DNA of 64,000 nt from Pseudoalteromonas sp. MMG007 (GTDB lineage: Bacteria; Pseudomonadota; Gammaproteobacteria; Enterobacterales; Alteromonadaceae), in NCBI RefSeq assembly GCF_018100985.1, contig NZ_JAGJEI010000002.1:248001-312000 (forward strand). Direction: 5' to 3'. A model generated the notes under the pieces. That model worked only from the letters and a program-made list of their open reading frames with translations, was not told the DNA's origin and searched no databases. This document shows positions 60,459 through 64,000 of the stretch, piece after piece (position 1 is the first letter of the stretch; every line of letters starts with the position of its first letter). The position numbers and the translations under genes are program-made.

Positions 60459-63232
60459 AAAACTTATACGGACTGAGTAAACTCGCCCTACTTAATACCG
60501 CAGGCTATGCAAAGTGTGTGATCCCGCTTGATAAAAGCAGCTCTATTTGTGCGCCAAATAATACCGGTAAAAGCTCGGTTATTAACGCTCTGCAATTTCC
60601 GCTAATAAACGATTTACGCTTAACCGAATGGGACGGACACGATTTAGATGAAACCCGTAAGTTTTATTTTTCATCGGATCAGTCGTACATTTTACTTGAA
60701 GCCAACCTCCCTCATGGCTCGGTCGTTATTGGTGTAGCGGGCCTTGGTAAAATAGCCGGTTACGCACATCAGTACTTTTGTTATCAAGGCAAACTTGATT
60801 TAGAGCAGTACACGCAAGGTAATACCATAATTAAGTTTACCAAGCTGTTTAATCATTTAAAGTCGCTTAATTACAACCCAATTGAGCTAAAAGCACAAGA
60901 GCTAAACGCCCTACTTACCGGTGGCGCAACGCCCTTTGACGGCGACATTAACTTAAAAATGATCCCGCTTAATAATGTACAAGACTCTGCCATTTATAAA
61001 GAAATTTTTAGACGTATTCTTAACTTACATAAATTGGGCGCAAGCGATGTTAAACGCTTTATGCTACGCGTGTTTGAGCGCCATATGTCAAACTCAAAGG
61101 TCGACTTTTACGAAGTCTGGCGTCGCTCGTTTGATAAAGTAAACCGCGCTAAACGTGAATTAAAAGCCCTTGAATCAATGCAAGAGCCAATAAGCGCGCT
61201 TGAATCAATGCTTGAAAATCAAACTGTACTGAAAGGTAAGTTAGCAGCCTATGCACCTAAAATTGACCAAGCACTCATTGACTTTGATACCTACCAAGAG
61301 GCGCAGCTAAATGAGCTAGGTGTTGCACTTGAAGACATAGAACACGAAAAACATGAGTTTGAACAAAAGCAAAGCCTATACGTGCAGCAATCGCGTGATA
61401 TAGAGCGCAGACAAACCCAAATTGAGCAATGGTTTTTAGATTACAGCGCCCTTAAAAGCGAGTTTGAGCTGGTAAATAAGGCCACGCTTAAAACTAGCCT
61501 TGGCCAGCTCAAACACGATTACGAGTCGCTTTCGCACTCTATAACCAGTGCACAAGGGCAAAGCCTACACACGCTTGATTACCGCATTAGCGAAACTCAA
61601 AAACAAATAAAAAGCTTAAAGCTGCAGCTTAAAAACCTTGAGTTTAATTTGTTTACTCGGATGCGCGAAGACCTATCACTTAAAGAAGTAGAAGAAATAT
61701 CGCGCATTTTAAATCCCGACCTACTCTCGTTTGCAACCACCACTAATGGCGATATAACCATTGATGATGAAGGCGCCTTTGGGGAGTTTTTATCGCTATT
61801 AAGTGAAAACGTTAAAGGCGGAGTGCTTACCCTTCCTGGCGCAAGTATTAAACTTAAAAAACTCTCGCCTGTGCAAATGCAAAGCGGTGAAAACAAAGAG
61901 CAATTAACGGCGCAGTTAAGTGCACTTGAACACTCATTAAAAGAGTTTAAACAACAGCGCGAAGTAGCCGCTAATGTAGCCGACAAACAAAAAGAAAAAG
62001 ACGCACTTTACGATGAACTAATGAGCGCAGAGAGCGCCCTAAAACGCTTAGAGCAATTTGAGGTAATGCAGCAATCGGTTGAAGCGCAAGCCATGCTAAA
62101 AGAGCAATTATTAGCAGAGCGCGAACAAGTTGACGAGTACCTGCAAGACATTCAAAAAAATAGTGGCTCAATTGCAGACAGACGCTCGTTAATTAAATCT
62201 AAGCAAGAGCAAATTAATCGCCAAACCGAGCGCCTACGCCAAGTTAAAAGCGAGCGAATTGACCACACACTCGATTTATACAGCGGTAAAGTAACCCCAT
62301 ACATGATTGATATAACAGTCGACTTTGATAACTTAAGCGACCTAGTACATCACTTTAATAAAGATTGCCAAGAGCTGCGTAACTTTGACATAAACGTGCG
62401 TAATACTTATTTGCATGTATATAACGCAGGCATTACTAAGTTTGATAACGAAAACGACGAATTTACTAAATACCAAAAACTAATTAGCGCATTTCACAAC
62501 CTTGATAACGAACGCGATGCCGTTGAGCGTCAAGGACGCGTAGCATTGACCGAAGTAGCCGCAACCATTAAAGGCTTGCGTGAAGATTTAGACCGCCTTC
62601 GCCGCGAGATGAATAGCTTTAATAAAGGCATAAGCCAGCACCGTATTTCTAACCTTCAAGCGTTTAAAATTAACGTAATACCGCGCAAAATGCTGGTTGA
62701 TAGTATTGATACTATTATCAGCACGTCGCATCAGTTTGAGCAAGGCGACACCCTTGATTTATTAAGCCAGGAACCCTACAGCGAAAGCGCAGTAAACGAA
62801 GCAAAGGATCACTTAATAAAACTCGCCTCAGATAAAGCGGGTTTAACGCTTACTGATTTATTTGATATTCGTTTTGAAGTGGTAAATCGCGCAGGTGAAA
62901 CCGAACACTTTGAAAAAATAGATTCAGCCGGCTCAAACGGAACACGCATTACTATTAAGTTATTATGTGGCATGTTATTTATTCGTTACTTATTAAGCGA
63001 TCAAGAACAAAACCTTTACCGTATACCTATTTATATAGATGAAGCGGCAGATATCGACCCGCAAAACCAAAAAGCAATTATAGAAACCGCACTAAGCTTT
63101 GGCTTTGTACCTATATTTGCCTCGGTTAAGCCACAAATAAGTTGTGACTACATTGTGCCTATTCGTTCAGTAAAAGATGGCGCACAAAACTGGGTAGACG
63201 AAAAAGATTGGATAGAAGTTGAACACAGTTAA
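60455..63232 (+). CDS. mksB: condensin ATPase MksB (SMC-like)
   Basis: 925 residues. Walker A APNNTGKSSVINAL (Lys39), a coiled coil with hinge between about 230 and 780, signature-like SAGSNGTRITIKLL (824 on) and Walker B IPIYIDEAADID (Asp862-Glu863). It drives ATP-dependent DNA loop organisation of the chromosome. The gene order F-E-B is that of MksBEF. The MksG/JetD nuclease that would make a Wadjet anti-plasmid system is absent: the next gene is a DUF4136 lipoprotein. Confidence 0.92.
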   Translation: MKNLYGLSKLALLNTAGYAKCVIPLDKSSSICAPNNTGKSSVINALQFPLINDLRLTEWDGHDLDETRKFYFSSDQSYILLEANLPHGSVVIGVAGLGKIAGYAHQYFCYQGKLDLEQYTQGNTIIKFTKLFNHLKSLNYNPIELKAQELNALLTGGATPFDGDINLKMIPLNNVQDSAIYKEIFRRILNLHKLGASDVKRFMLRVFERHMSNSKVDFYEVWRRSFDKVNRAKRELKALESMQEPISALESMLENQTVLKGKLAAYAPKIDQALIDFDTYQEAQLNELGVALEDIEHEKHEFEQKQSLYVQQSRDIERRQTQIEQWFLDYSALKSEFELVNKATLKTSLGQLKHDYESLSHSITSAQGQSLHTLDYRISETQKQIKSLKLQLKNLEFNLFTRMREDLSLKEVEEISRILNPDLLSFATTTNGDITIDDEGAFGEFLSLLSENVKGGVLTLPGASIKLKKLSPVQMQSGENKEQLTAQLSALEHSLKEFKQQREVAANVADKQKEKDALYDELMSAESALKRLEQFEVMQQSVEAQAMLKEQLLAEREQVDEYLQDIQKNSGSIADRRSLIKSKQEQINRQTERLRQVKSERIDHTLDLYSGKVTPYMIDITVDFDNLSDLVHHFNKDCQELRNFDINVRNTYLHVYNAGITKFDNENDEFTKYQKLISAFHNLDNERDAVERQGRVALTEVAATIKGLREDLDRLRREMNSFNKGISQHRISNLQAFKINVIPRKMLVDSIDTIISTSHQFEQGDTLDLLSQEPYSESAVNEAKDHLIKLASDKAGLTLTDLFDIRFEVVNRAGETEHFEKIDSAGSNGTRITIKLLCGMLFIRYLLSDQEQNLYRIPIYIDEAADIDPQNQKAIIETALSFGFVPIFASVKPQISCDYIVPIRSVKDGAQNWVDEKDWIEVEHS

Positions 63233-63340
63233 TTGGCCATTAAGGCTCAGCTATTAAACTAAAATATAGAACGTTAAAATAATACACATTTAAATGATGT
63301 GTGTTATTTTAAGGTAACGCATTTTATTGGAGCAAACGTA

Positions 63341-63892
63341 ATGAAAAATATACTTATTGTTGCAGCGCTAGCACTACTTTCAGCCTGTACACAAACCCCT
63401 GATTGGGATTACGACAAATCAGCCAACTTTAGTAATTTTAAAACATTTGCTTGGGTAGAAAACGCGAGCTTAACTAAAGACACCACAAATTATCAAATTA
63501 ATGGCTTAATGGAAAAACGCGTTCGTACCGCTGTTAATAAAGAGCTTAGCCAAACGTTGGGGATGAGCTTAGTAGACGCTGCACAAGCGGATGTACTTGT
63601 TAACTACCATGCATCGGTAGATAAAGAGCTTGAAGTAGATAGCTTTAACGTGGGTTACGGCAATCGCTGGGGTCATTGGGGCACTGGTTTTCAACGTGAT
63701 GTTTCTGCCCGCGAATACGAAGTGGGTACTTTAGTTATTGATATTATCGACCGCGAATCTAACCAGCTGATATGGCGCGGTGCTAAAGAAGGTCGTTTAA
63801 AGAAAAAACAAACACCCGAGCAACGCGAAGCGTCAATTAAAGAAACAGTCGCTAATATTTTAAGCAACTTCCCGCCGCACAAGCAGCAATAA
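63341..63892 (+). CDS. DUF4136 domain lipoprotein
   Basis: 183 residues from ATG 63341, with GGAGC eight bases upstream; an earlier in-frame start would disrupt the lipoprotein signal. Lipobox LSAC, Cys16 in the mature start CTQTP. The DUF4136 core has DYDKSANFSNFKTFAW, ADVLVNYHASVDKE and YEVGTLVIDIIDRESNQLIWRG. Function unknown; envelope-located. A terminator follows. Confidence 0.9.
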   Translation: MKNILIVAALALLSACTQTPDWDYDKSANFSNFKTFAWVENASLTKDTTNYQINGLMEKRVRTAVNKELSQTLGMSLVDAAQADVLVNYHASVDKELEVDSFNVGYGNRWGHWGTGFQRDVSAREYEVGTLVIDIIDRESNQLIWRGAKEGRLKKKQTPEQREASIKETVANILSNFPPHKQQ

Positions 63893-63921
63893 ATTAGAAT
63901 TAGCGTTGAGTAAGTTTTAAG

Positions 63922-63946
63922 AAGCTCACAGTATGTGAGCTTTTTT
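63922..63946 (+). terminator. terminator of the DUF4136 gene
   Basis: Stem AAGCTCACA / TGTGAGCTT with a GTA loop and a T6 run. Confidence 0.92.
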
Positions 63947-63966
63947 GTTAACAAAGGAATCATACC

Positions 63967-64000
63967 TTGGCATTTTTAAAGTATTTTACAGTCACTCTAT
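63967..64000 (+). CDS. start of a gene running out of the window
   Basis: TTG 63967 is preceded by AAAGGA eight bases upstream and opens a frame (MAFLKYFTVTL) that continues to the edge. The hydrophobic beginning suggests a signal or membrane segment. Too short to identify. Confidence 0.4.
   Translation, partial: MAFLKYFTVTL

Noticed and set aside
61597..61986. 129-codon frame antisense to mksB
   Set aside because: Inside the coiled-coil part of MksB, no independent signals.
58635..63232. Complete Wadjet anti-plasmid system
   Set aside because: The required nuclease subunit is not encoded before mksF or after mksB.

Overview
The window looks like chromosomal DNA of a low-GC marine gammaproteobacterium of the Alteromonadales, most likely Pseudoalteromonas. 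This is an inference from family content (Bax/DUF2987 pair, ExoP-like GH3 lipoprotein, large TonB-dependent receptor, NhaD and NSS sodium-coupled transporters, MksBEF condensin) and AT-rich intergenic DNA. No rRNA, tRNA, CRISPR array, complete insertion sequence or prophage is visible. Genes lie on both strands in short operons, and most convergent ends carry clear hairpin terminators.

Layout. 1-10 kb: trxB, a DJ-1/PfpI protein, an HU protein, yciB, a CPBP membrane protein, an NSS transporter, yciI, then a four-gene PepSY / response regulator / sensor kinase / small periplasmic protein operon and an AI-2E-family permease. 10-13 kb: a TIGR01777 epimerase and a diguanylate cyclase without its inhibitory site. 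12.7-20.6 kb: a beta-glucan or cello-oligosaccharide island, with a GH3 lipoprotein and a FucP/GluP-type permease diverging from a GH1 beta-glucosidase, a GPH symporter and a LacI regulator around a LacI-type operator. 20.6-34.2 kb: DUF2987 and Bax, a dGTPase, prolyl oligopeptidase, an Mpo1-like protein, a TonB-dependent receptor, ilvE, a DesA3-like desaturase with its ferredoxin reductase behind two palindromic operators, and a PQQ-type sugar dehydrogenase.

34.3-38.4 kb is the accessory part. A DUF6435 gene is abutted by a MITE-like hairpin element. An inverted-repeat block follows, then five same-strand genes (RelA/SpoT-domain synthetase, two or three unknown membrane proteins, a DUF6624 protein) separated by imperfect palindromes that look like integron attC sites. 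No integrase is in view, so this reads as a cassette cluster lacking its integrase (CALIN type). Its RelA/SpoT gene is the best candidate for an undescribed defence or stress module.

38.4-64 kb returns to core-like genes: GNAT, DUF2238, SDR, a second Mpo1-like protein, a Crp/Fnr regulator, an M23 peptidase, YrhK, an SPFH protein with a small membrane partner, two duplicated small secreted proteins with duplicated upstream DNA around a CPA1 antiporter, sbcB, a beta-hydroxyacid dehydrogenase, a glutathione peroxidase, a D-lactate dehydrogenase-like enzyme, a second NSS transporter, a phosphopantetheinyl transferase, lysC under a lysine riboswitch, nhaD, mksF-mksE-mksB and a DUF4136 lipoprotein.
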